NCBI GenBank assembly: GCA_002104985.1
Contig: MCGO01000004.1
Span: 558,001 to 622,000, forward strand
Reading direction: 5' to 3'
Source: Rhizoclosmatium globosum
Taxonomy: Eukaryota; Chytridiomycota; Chytridiomycetes; Chytridiales; Chytriomycetaceae
Length of the DNA stretch: 64,000 nucleotides
Shown: positions 1-11,152 of the stretch, piece by piece
How positions within the stretch are numbered: the stretch's first letter is position 1
Layout: each line of letters begins with the position of its first letter
The notes under the pieces: model-generated
Database searches by the model: none
What the model saw: only the letters and a program-made list of their open reading frames with translations
What the model was told of the DNA's origin: nothing
Position numbers and translations under genes: made by a program

Positions 1-3000
1 TGACGAGGAAACTCGCACAAATCGTTGAAGTAAACTTTCAGGACTTCTGAATGCCTCACCAAGATAGCCTCTATGATTTTGATGATATGGACCGACTCAA
101 GTTCTGAACAACCACTCCATCCTTTCATCAGAATTCCAACCACTTGATTTAAGATTGGACCAATCTGACGAGGTCCCAAGATTCCGACAAAGACTTCCCA
201 CCCATTCAATGCAACATTGCGAATACTATCAATAGCTAAAGCAGTTTGTAGAGTCGTCATAATCTGGTTCAATTTGGATGTTATAAATCAGATCAAGAAG
301 AAGCGTTTACACTCATACCTGAGGAATGAGCGATGTAATACGATTTCCCACCAATTTCATCAATTCGACCAGCCCATTTACAATCTTGACTTTCTCGCCA
401 ACACTCACACGACCAGTTTGATCGGTCAAGCTCTGGTTCACGAACGATAAGATTCCGAGGAAATGATTCAGTAGAAACTCCGATAACGCGGCATCTCCAT
501 TCACGGCTGCCTTCTTCTTCGCCCCAGCGTTGTCATCCAAAAGAGATGCATTCATAGTCAAAAGCGCGTTCTTGGCCTACAAAAATCATCAGAATAAGAC
601 AAATAAGACACTGAATAACCTTTTTCTGAACGCCTTCGTGCGAATCACCAAGCTCCATCACCAAGTTTGTAACTAACTCCAGTGCACATGACAGAATTAA
701 TCCCTTCATCGATATATCTTCTATTTCCAGCTGAGCAATCTTTCGCACGTACGTAATAGGATTATAAGTATCTTGATTCAGCATAAATATGGCCTTTAAG
801 ATGTGTGACATTTGATTCACACATAAAACGCCAATCTTCATGTTAAGCACATTGGCAAGCTCTTGGATCAAGTCAGTTTGTTGATGAATAATAAGATGTG
901 GTAGTGTATGTGAGATGGTGCGTTCAATAAAGGCTTTCGGATTGAGTCCTAAGACTTTAGAAAAGTCCTTGAAAAGACCGCTAATTTTAAGACGATCCAT
1001 CAAATAAACGCTAATTTCAGGGAGATATGGTAGAATAAGATCATATGGCGCCTTATTTCGGAATTTGGCAATGTATTTGATCTGTCAACGTGTGAGCCAT
1101 TAAAAAGAACTACGACGAAACGGACCTGCTCAAAGGCGATTGACTTGAGGAGGATATTTTTGTCACTCAGCTGATCTATCAGGCAGTATAAAACAGGTAA
1201 CAGGAGTTTCTCGCAGCAATTTCTAATTGAAAATGGTTACGAACAGGCACAAGACAGAGAACACCAACCTTCCCAAATTACCAATACAGATGATGCAAGA
1301 TTCAAGGACATCCACATCTGATGTTTCAAGAAGCTGCTTTATACTTGTGAAGAATTGCAACTTGTTCGACTCAAGAACTTTATGTTCAATAGAAATGAAA
1401 TCACTGCAAGCACTGTAAGGAAACAGGTGCGGAATAAAAAGGCTGATAGTATGGGTTAGCGTGAACGTATTGAATGAAGTCATGAAACTCACGAAGTTCC
1501 CAAACGAATGTTTCTTGTGGAACTCGTCAAGCCTCCGATTGCCAAGACCAAGAACGGGCTAGTTTCGAGAAACAATTCTTCCGACTTGATGTGTGAAAGG
1601 ATACGTCTCATTGACGAGATAAAGTTTGTTCTGCACTCGTTTGTTGAAGCTGATGATTTCAGCAGAAACTCAAACTTAGTCCACGGACGAAGAGACAGAG
1701 AACATTCTGAAAGAGGCTTTGTGGTTGGGACGTGTAATGAAACCTCGTCGCACACTTTGCATGTTGGTACACTAGAACCGGTAGGGGAAAGAGTTCCGGA
1801 GAGTGAACAAGCGACTCTGCCAAGATTCAAGGCTCCAGCAAGTAATCTTTGCGGGCTTGAATTTGCATCGAACCTATCAAAGATGAGCTTGACGCAACAG
1901 CTTCAGAATACTTACACTAATCTTTCCGAGATCCAAATCCAACATGATTCATTTAACGTTGACATAATCGGACCTATGGCTTCCCAAATATTCATTTGTT
2001 TCCTTGTATCGTTGTTTAATTCCATCCAAAGCACCACCGTTCGACAGTGCTGAAATCGGCGGTGATCTATACCGCTATGTATGCTTGCTAGTGTCTGAAT
2101 TGCTTCCAATCTTGCATCTTCTGAGCACGAGAAACAAGCTATATTGCTTTCAGCACCTTGACTCACATCAAAGCCAGCCATGGTGTTATCAATAGTTCCA
2201 CAAAGACTCAAGACCTCCTTATGTGCCGCAGCTTCAACCGCATTCAAAGAACTCGAGAGCGAGAGCAAATCATGAATCCAGGGCGAAAATGAAATCAGTG
2301 TCAAGTGTAGCAACAAAGTGCCTTCTTGCGCCCACTTCGGGTCTAAAAAAGGTTGAGTTTATAAAAGCAACAAAAATCCGCAAACACACCGTGTATTGAC
2401 ATGGCCCTTGAGACTGAACCAATCAAGCGTAACTCGTATTCATATGTGACGGATTCCTAGAGGTGAGAGTAAGAAAAACGGACCCACGACAACTACTCAC
2501 GTTGGGGGGCGATTTTGCTCCAAGCCCGCTAATAATGTTCTTACAAAATTTTGCGCATACTTCTGTAAATGATTGCATAACACTGTCGATGAATTCGCTA
2601 AAAAATCTTGATTGCGGGACTAGAAGGGATCGACAAATGACGTTCATTTTGTGAATCAAATTGAGATCCTGTTTGAAGATTTTTTTAGTTAACTCGGTCG
2701 AAACAAGATTTCCGTTACCTTTTCTTCATCTTTGAAACATAAACCCAACATATCCAACGCAATCTTAGCCAGCAAATCAACATTCGTCGAAAACATCGAG
2801 CTATTGAAGAGCAATGAATTGAAGTATCTCATCGAAGAAAACTTACACTGACTGGAAAACAGGAATGTTGTTTCCAGCGCTATTGACACGAATTCGTTTT
2901 GATCTTTTGAAGAACAGTTAGGCAACTTAAATTTTAAATGAATGGTTACATAGAATCGTCGCTTTCAGTTGTTCTGCTGCGTTTCAAGGAGTTGGCTGCG

Positions 3001-4442
3001 TCAGTTTGAAATGCCTGGTTGTTGTCAGCAAATCGCATCGTACACTAAATAACTAACCTGATTCACAGCCCGAGTTTGAGCCAACATAGCATAAAGACAT
3101 TTTGTGGCAGACTCATACAACACTGGTGAGTCGACGTGATCCAACAGTTGTTGTACTAGATTTGGACCTTGAACAACGGATATTTGCAATACTCGATGAA
3201 AAAGATTGAAAATGAAGACCTAAATCAGATAAAATGATTGAGGAAAATGAAAACGAATAACGTATGACGAACCTTCAGCTCCACTGTTTGTGTGTATGAT
3301 AACAAATCACTACTAACAAGTTGTTCAACACCACAACCAGACAATGCCATTTCAAATTCATCTCCAGTTTCACATCTATCCTTGGCTTCAAAATGTACAT
3401 CCGAGCATGAAATAACCACTTCCAACAGTCGAGCCATTTTTATGTCTATCGCGAGATACAATTCGGCCGAATGACTTGAAGATTTCGAGCTCTCCTTTCG
3501 CTCGTTGAGAGATATGATGAGATATTGAATACTTGTGTGGAGGAGTGGGGCAATTAAGTATGCAGGAGGTAGCGAATCCAAGATATGAAGGTATTTGCGC
3601 CAAGAGTCCAAACACTCCTACAAATTGTATATGAGTAATAAAACTATTGGTTGCACACAACATACTAATAGGAACGACGGGTGAGGTTTGACTTGAATAG
3701 AACACAGAGCTTGCAGACTAGTTTCCATCAAGAGAGGAAGAAAGTCAATTATTTGCGCAGGATTACTATCATCGAGAAGTCTGAACAACTTGAGTAAGTT
3801 TGCGAGAGCTGGTATACATTGTTGGAATGAGCTGAATCTGAAGCTGAGTGCGTCGGCATCCTGAACGGAATCATAGTTCATCAAGATTGAAACCATCTAA
3901 AAGAGTAGTTCATACACATTTTCCTGTGAATTCGTCCTTCTGCGACGCGAGGAGGCAGACGGTGAAGGGAGCAGCCGTTTTGTTTGATACATAGGATCCA
4001 AGGTCTCAGAGAAAATATGAGCGATAGAATACAGAGAATGAGATTGAATACCGGAGGCGAGGCGGATGAAATCGATGAGAAGAGTCTGAAGGTGGTATGG
4101 ATGCAAGTCGTTGTATAATTCGAGATAGAATCTGAGGGTATGTATCGTTTGATCATGCAGAGTCGCGTAGTTTTCAACAAGCAGGATAGCAGTGAGTTTG
4201 ATTCTAATCCAGGTATCGAAGGGAATGGCAGGAGTTGAGGGTACATAGTTCGATTCGCGGACATTGAGATTTGAATTCGCATTCGCATTCGCATTCGCCG
4301 TCGCCGTCAGAGTTGCGCACAGTTGCGACAGAGCCGCCAGCGGTGCCGAAGCCTCGTGGGCATCAGCAGCAGCGGCGGCAAAGACAATCGCTGGTGCCGA
4401 GTCGAGCGCGACGGCCAGCAACCGCACCGTCGTTTCGGCCAT
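1..4442 (-). CDS. ATR/Rad3/Mec1-type PI3K-like checkpoint kinase, N-terminal part
   Basis: Partial; the gene runs off the left edge. Exons (minus): 4442-3918, 3896-3666, 3617-3273, 3219-3058, 3014-2950, 2903-2847, 2800-2719, 2668-2501, 2456-2390, 2342-1916, 1873-1493, 1442-1269, 1222-1126, 1081-620, 576-319, 263-<1, about 1,254 residues. The best anchor is the stretch encoded by the exons at 1081-620 and 576-319, with motifs such as ERTISHTLPHLIIHQQ and MKLVGNRITSLIP; it matches the UME domain typical of ATR/Mec1/Rad3. The rest is helical, HEAT-like. ATR kinases sense RPA-coated single-stranded DNA and start the replication checkpoint. The FAT and kinase domains would lie outside the window, so kinase activity cannot be verified. 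The first intron (3917-3897) is only 21 nt. The N-terminus is Ala/Asn-rich low complexity. Confidence 0.8.
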
Positions 4443-5013
4443 TGCAAGGGCAATGTCTGTTTTGTGTTTGGTGGTTTGTTTAGCTGGAACTGGATTGGTT
4501 GGATTCGCAAGGACGCACCACTGCCACTGCCACTGCCGCTGCCCTCGTCGAGCACCAGCCGTGCTTCAACTACACTGCGGATTGTTTGACGCAACCCGGC
4601 AATCTCGCCGCCTTGCCCCCCGCTTCGGTCGTGATCAACTTGCATTGCGGACGCGTCTGCGCTCGGCTGTTGAGGCTGTCGTAATGGAATGGGTTAGTTT
4701 GGGTTGGTGGGAGAGGGGCCTTCCCCACCATTCAAGAAACAAAAACAAAAGAAATGAATTGAAGAATAGAGAATAAAATAGAAGGGAAGGGAGGGCAAGA
4801 ATGTAGAAGTGAAGAGAGGGAAGAATGTACGTGAAAGGAATGAACAAGAATAATCATCTCAATTTCCTTTCATTTCCTTGCGATTTCCGTTAGTGTATTT
4901 TATTACTGGAACAAGAGCAGGATTAAACGTTCTCTATTCTCTTCCTTCTCCTTTCGTCCCTCTTTCTTCTTCTTTCTTATTTTGTTGGGTTTCCAAGAAA
5001 AGAACCAAAAAAA
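4443..5013. other. Intergenic region between ATR and RPS17 (divergent promoters)
   Basis: This 571-bp gap separates the ATR start (minus, 4442) from the RPS17 start (plus, 5014). The left half is GC-rich with CTGCCACTGCCA-like repeats; the right half (about 4740-5010) is AT-rich with purine runs then pyrimidine runs such as CTTCTTTCTTA, as in strong ribosomal-protein promoters. No conserved gene was recognised on either strand. Confidence 0.5.
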
Positions 5014-5963
5014 ATGGTAACTACTAGCCTACCAGCAAGCAGCGAGCTATCACCCTCTGACTCCTTCGATGGGACGGGAACTCTGTGGAACGCAATTAGA
5101 AAGGAAGCCGTCGGCATAGTTGGAAGTTTGGGAGGAGATGTTGTGGTCTATGGCATGATACCACACAATGCCCATCCCCACCGCATCAGTCCATCGGAAC
5201 GTCAATCTCACCCAACAACAAATGTCCCTGTCTACTATTGCTCAGTTTGGATGCGCAGTTTCCTCTGAATCATGGATTTTGAATTACGGATGGTGCTGTC
5301 TGTGGTTATGGGGTCCTGAACAACTGCCAAACTGCTCAAACACCGCAATACACGTTATCAAACGAAGTATCGTCCTCAAATCTGTTGAATCGAGTCAATG
5401 GCGTAGCTTTTGAAAGGCTAGTTAGCGCAACAGTACCTCACTCTAAAACCGAAACACCTTGAAATGAAGTACAGCGCTAATGTGTATATTATAGGGTCGT
5501 GTCAGAACTAAGACTGTCAAGAAGGCTTCCCGTGTCCTCATTGAGAAGTACTACCCAAGACTCACTCTTGACTTCCAAACCAACAAGAAGATTGCTGACG
5601 ATGTTGCCATCATTGCGTCCAAGCGTCTCCGTAACAAGATTGCTGGATTCACCACTCACTTGATGAAGCGTATTCAGAAGGGCCCAGTCCGTGGAATCTC
5701 CTTCAAGCTTCAGGAAGAGGAGCGTGAGCGTAAGGATCAGTACATCCCAGAGGTGTCTGCCCTTGCCGTTGACACCATCGAAGTTGACCCAGAGACTGCT
5801 GTAAGTCCTTTTTTATCACTTGTCTTCTTCGTTTTGCTCAACTTGTATTCTACAGGCTCTCCTTAAGTCCCTCAACTTTGAGAACCTCCCAGGAATCCAG
5901 GTTGTTAAGCCAACTGCTGTCGTTGAGCGTGTTCCAGGTTTCCGTCCAAAGCGCAAGGACTAA
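5014..5963 (+). CDS. RPS17: 40S ribosomal protein eS17
   Basis: Exons 5014-5016, 5495-5800 and 5856-5963 give 138 residues, the usual length for eS17. The protein starts [14 protein letters not shown], the family signature, continues through [15 protein letters not shown], and ends [11 protein letters not shown]. eS17 is a component of the small ribosomal subunit head/beak region. The first coding exon is only the ATG; a 478-nt intron follows at once. That intron is about ten times the local norm, so it could carry regulatory sequence or an intronic ncRNA, although I see no convincing box C/D or H/ACA pair. The second intron is 55 nt. Confidence 0.97.
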
Positions 5964-6027
5964 ATGGAGTATTACAAACTCAATAAACAAGTAATCAAAT
6001 GCACTTTATTCTTGGATGATAGGGGAG

Positions 6028-8975
6028 TTATCGCAATGTGCCGGTTCGGCGATACACATTCCGCCGAAATTTTACAATTGGAGCTAAAGGGATATCCTTT
6101 TTGATTGACCGTGTTCGTTTGGCACTGACAGCTTCTTTCCTCTCCTTTGATGGCTCCACATTCGTAATTACTCTCAATGATCCAGCTTCGGAATCGCGAA
6201 TACAGCCCTTGACTGCGACCATGAGATTCTTTGCACACGCAATTAATTGTACATCACTAGAAGCATCTGAAGGAGCACTCGTCTTGACTGCAATTACAAT
6301 CTTAAGTTGTTGAGCCAAGTTTTCAACCCATTGAATTGAGCCCTGCAGCTGTTTTGCAAGCTGTTTATCCATACAACGTTCAACAATTGGTTTTACAGCG
6401 CCAGAAATTTTGAGGGCTTCTACGTGGATAGTTTTAGATGCAAGAATGAATTCCTTTTTAGCTTCTGCGTTCCCAGTTTCGCGATTCACAAAACCGAAGA
6501 AACGGGCAAGTATTGAAAGTTGTTCAGATATTCTAATGGATGATTCTATAATTGGATTGTCTTTCATTGACCAGTTAGACGCTTCCACCAGAATGTCTTG
6601 AGCTGCTGCCTGAAAGAAGTTTAAATTACTACAGTTGCTACATGCTACAACCCTACTTGAATTGGATCATGCTTCGCTTCATATTCTGTCATTGGTCTCG
6701 GAGGTTCACCGTCAATAACACAAGTATCTGACGCTGTTTCCAAAATTTGAACTGAGATTCCCTCCACGATTAATTCTTTTTCCTTTTCCTCGTTTGCAAT
6801 CACATCCCCAATGTTACCCAAATTAATCAAACTCTCATTTCGTACTTTCATAATGTCTTCAATTGCGAGGAAACGCACAGAGACGTCCTTTGCGAATGAC
6901 ATCAAGTCTCCGGCCTCCTTGAAGCTCTTGCACTCGAGCAAATGTTTGATACGAGCGACAAAGATAGGAAGAGCTGTCATGGTCGAAAGTTAAAACAATG
7001 CAGACAGAATGAAAAACCTCCCACCCCGATCCATATCTTGGCACCTCGACTCAATGGAGTTTCGATAAACCAAATCTCCTGCTGAATCATACACCCGTTT
7101 TGCTGCCGCCGAAAATTGATTCGCAGAAGCCATCGCTGCAAACGCCTCCACCAATCCAACATCCACATCCCCTTTCGCAATCGCCTCCCCCATCGCCTTC
7201 ACATGCTGTCCAAAACAGTGATACAATCCACTTATGATTTCAAACGGCGTGAAATTGTTGCGCGCGAGTGTAACCCCTCCCTGCAGGTTTTCCACCCACG
7301 ATCGACAAATCCGTTCAAGGTGTTTCACAGCGGTCTCTTCACCTGGGTTCACCGAGAGGAGGTTTGCAGATGCAATGAGGGCGGGGACTAATGCCTGGGT
7401 GGTGCGAACGCAGTGTGCAGTGTCGATAGCGCTTTGATGGTCTGGAAAGGGACATAGCTCCATTCCCGAGGCACAAAGAGACAGCCATCGTGAGGTTTCG
7501 GATTCAAAGGATTGTAGTGCGTTTGTGAGTTTGGGACGGTTCCCCTTCTCGGCGGCGTCGACCACTGCGCCAAGAACTGTTATGGGGGTTTTGTAGTCAA
7601 GGAGGGATATGTTGGAGGAAGACAGTTCAGATACAATCATGCGGTTTTTTATGAATCGGAGAATTGCATGGCATGTACGGCTCTGGCCAAGCTTTTGGCC
7701 GAGTTCTTGTTGGGCGTAGACGCTGTCAGGTTTTGAGAGAAATCCACGCGCTGAGGAGAGGATTTCGTTATCTGTCTTTTGAATTTCTTCAAGTTGTGAG
7801 CTTATCTCCGCTCGTTGGGTTGCATCGCTGACGAGGTTCATAAATCCTGTGTTTGTGGTTGAATGGGTAAAAGGTGCAATGGTATATACAAACGTTTCGT
7901 TGAGCTCAAAATATTTGCTGATAAATTTGAAAAATCGTTCATTGCTGCATGAGGGTTTCCTGCTTTTGTCACAAAGACGTTCTTGACCTCAGTAATAAAG
8001 TCATCCATATTTTGTACTTCTCCTTGATCTAGCTTCATAGTCTTTGAAATCATAGCATTCAGATGTATTTTAATAAATGGGAAAGGCAGGTATTGAGCTT
8101 ACATGAGATTTGGTTGAGAGGTCCTTGTTGAATTCCTCATCTAGCCTGGTAGAAATGATCCCTTCAATGTCATCCAACGCGGCAATCATTCGAATAAGCG
8201 TCATTTTGAACATGCCCTTGGCTTGCACTGGTCCTATTCGCGAGACAACTACGCGACATGTTGAAACAAAAACTGGACTCTCACGACTCAATACTTGTGC
8301 CGCAGATTGGAGACGAGTTTGCAATTTTTGGTCAATTAATTCTGCTATACGTTTATGGCATTGCTGAAGAAATCCCGAAAGAGCCTGTGAATAGAGAGCA
8401 ATAGTTTGAACCCAAAGAGCTTCCCATTTTACAATTGCTGGAGGCCTAGTATCTTCTTCTATCAGAGCCTCTTGATCTTTCAGACTTGTGACATGGTTTC
8501 GAACGACAACAAGGCCAGTCAGGAGACGACGTACTTCTAAATCGTCCATAATTGATAGAATTTTGGTTGTATTTTGCAGGATACCCTTAACTCCATCAAT
8601 CAAATCAGAACGACCGATAGACGAGTGCGGATCTTTTGCTATAGTTGATGTTGCCGTGACAAGAAGTTCTGACGATACTTTGACTTTTTGGGTGGAAGGG
8701 GTGTTGATGTGTGTACAACAAAGATGCGAGGACTAACCTTTTCTGCAGGCATCTGGCATTTCTTCTTTTAGTTGGGTATCAGTTGAGGCGGCTTGGGCCG
8801 ATACTTTGAGACCAATCGCAGTAAGGTGTGCAATCTGGTCGTCAACAATATGTGCAAGGGAGGTAAGATCTGCCATTGGAGTGCGTGATAGTTCAGCCTC
8901 TGCAAAAATAAGCACAAGGGAGGAAACAGCATCCGCTAAAGGAGCCAGGACGGTTTTAGCTGTTTTGGAATACAT
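6028..8975 (-). CDS. Vinculin (vinculin/alpha-catenin family)
   Basis: Exons (minus) 8975-8738, 8683-8103, 8041-7894, 7846-7025, 6973-6657 and 6609-6028 give 895 residues. Introns are 47-61 nt. The N-terminus (SKTAKTVLAPLADAVSSLV, then SDLIDGVKGILQNTTKIL) matches the vinculin head; the C-terminus has the tail signature AAAQDILVEASNWSMKDNP followed by the long tail helices and a basic end (RRNVYRRTGTLR). Vinculins link membrane adhesion complexes to F-actin. The length is close to 850-residue amoebozoan/choanozoan vinculins and shorter than vertebrate vinculin; no proline-rich linker is obvious. The gene diverges from the next one with only 29 bp between start codons. Vinculin is absent from most fungi studied, so the context is notable. 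Confidence 0.9.
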
Positions 8976-9004
8976 TGTTCGTTTTGAAGTACTGTAAAAA
9001 ACAG

Positions 9005-11088
9005 ATGTATTCTCCGATGCACAACACGTCGTCTGGAGGCGGGCTGGGACTGTACAGCGAGGCGTACGCAGGTGGCGGCAGCGGCAGCGGCATCAGTGGC
9101 GGCATCGGAGCAAGTTCATCGCGAGTGCCGCGGTCGTTCGGCTCGAGTTTAACGACGGGGCCGGCCAGCGCTTCGTCGCCATCGTCTCGCGCGCGTCTTC
9201 TTCTCAACGCAAACGCGAACGCAAACTTGGCCGCAGCAAACGCAACTGCGAACGCTGCGTCGCCGGGAACAAACACTCTTTTGATGAACGACGAGTCCGA
9301 ACGTTTGGTGCGTGTGTGTTTGTGTTTGGTGTGTTTGTTTGAAGGAGGCTCGTTCGGACACCACCCTTCCTCACACTAAACTATAACGACAAACTAACCC
9401 TCTCTGCTTCATTAAGCTTAACGAAGGTCTGACTATCGTGCAGGAGGCTTTCGACAGACGGACGGCTGTGCTGCACGGCGAACTGTTGGAGTGGCGCCAG
9501 AATTCAAACACTCAACGAGAACAGGTGCGAGAATCCTCACACTTGCAGACTATTAAGCCCAACTCTCCTTTACCAGATAAATAATCTCGAGTCGGAAAAT
9601 AAGTCGCTTCAGCTACGGATCTCAGAACTAGAATCTGTCATTCAATCGCAACAAGCAGACCTTCAGACACTGTCGGAAGCGAAAAACCTGATTACCGAAA
9701 AGTACAATATCCTTAAAAAGAGCGCTGCCCAGCTGGACTCATTTCGAAAGGTGTTTTGCTGGTCTGCAGTAATCATGAATGTACTGAGACTAATTTCCAT
9801 AGAATATCGTCAGTATGGTGGAATATGGTCCGGCAATGCAATCTGCATTGAATGCGATGGACCTGAATCAATCGTTTAACCTCACGGGCGAGCATTCAGA
9901 TGCTCCTACATCTGGAGCTAGACTTTCACCCACGCAAAGGCAGTTTAGTAGCTCTTCACGCTCTTCGCAACAGAACAACTCTCACATGGAAAATGTCGGA
10001 GCTAACTTTAGTGGACAAACTCCAACAAGTCCTCGTAGAATTGTGAATCCTCTTGACTACCGAGTTGGGCAACAACAAACGCATCACCATCAACAGCTAC
10101 AACAGCAGCAGCAGCAGTACCAACGTAACTACAATACTCTATTAGAAGGGCCCAGTTTTTTGAATGCCAATGATCTGAAGTCCTTTGAATTGGTATGATT
10201 CCACTTATCAAAGCCCCTCAACTAAGCCTTCTATTTTAGAGTTCTCAAACACTGGACTACTCTTTGGCTTTTCCTGATAGATACAATCAACAAGGATCTG
10301 CGTCAAAACCAATTATTGGAGGATCAGCGATGAATTATTCAGACATAAAACAAACGGAAGAACCAGAACAGCAACAACTTCCACCAACACAGCAGCATCA
10401 GCAACAACATGAGCGGAATCAGCAGTATCAGCAGCAGCAAGAAGTAACGCCATCTTCATCTCTTCCCCCCAAGATTGTTACCGGAGGAAGTGGAGGAGGA
10501 AATGAATCTGGCTCTGCCTCGTCATTAAATAATTTAAAACAGCAGTCCTCACTTAGCACCCCCAACTTGTCTCAACTCGGAGCTCGCAAAATTCCACGGC
10601 AATCATCTGGAACAGGAGATGGGGCACTGTCTTCCTCTTCCCCATCAAACAATAACAACAATTCAAACGCAACTGTCAAAGGCATGCAGCACCAACAAAT
10701 CCAAAGAACCCTAGACCGCGTAAACCGACGGACTATGGGAGAAAGCCCTTCATCAACAGACGACCCCAGGACGCGTGGAACGCCAGCCACCACATCCATG
10801 ACAACGCCAACCTCGAAACAACGGCCCCAAACGCAACCACAACAACATCAGGATTCCACAGGGCCAGTAGATGCACCCACATTGTACAAACAGATACGAG
10901 ATGCATTGTCGCAACCGGAGTTTGAAGCGTTTGCTGGATACGTAGCAGGATTTAATGCGGGAGAATTGACTGCCGATGAAGCTGTAAAAAATATTGGACG
11001 GATTGTGAAGGATAAAGGGCTTTTTGGACGGATGAGAACATTAATTTATACGGCTCTTGCGGAGAGTGCAAGAAATAGTGCAACTTAA
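9005..11088 (+). CDS. Coiled-coil protein with At4g15545-like C-terminal domain
   Basis: Exons 9005-9307, 9417-9524, 9577-9750, 9803-10192 and 10240-11088 give 607 residues. Residues about 1-100 are Gly/Ser/Ala/Asn low complexity; about 100-195 form a coiled coil (INNLESENKSLQLRISELES); the middle is Gln/Ser/Asn-rich with CAG/CAA runs near 10088-10120 and 10370-10440. The final about 75 residues (LYKQIRDALSQPEFEAFAGY ... GLFGRMRTLIYTAL) form a compact helical domain resembling the C-terminal domain of the plant At4g15545 family, whose role is not established. The first exon is bounded by GTGCGT and a TTAAG acceptor. Function is unknown. Confidence 0.7.
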
Positions 11089-11152
11089 TGATTTTATTGA
11101 AAAATGGAGTTAATGGTTTTCTTTCTCTTCATTTGTGTGAGTAAGGAAAAAA

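Noticed and set aside
4264..4776. 170-codon plus-strand frame opposite the ATR N-terminus
   Set aside because: It is the antisense shadow of Ala/Asn-rich low-complexity coding sequence and has no recognisable domain.
5014..5413. Open frames inside the first RPS17 intron
   Set aside because: They read through a GT donor placed at the conserved second codon; RPS17 homology fixes this region as intron, and the peptides match nothing I know.
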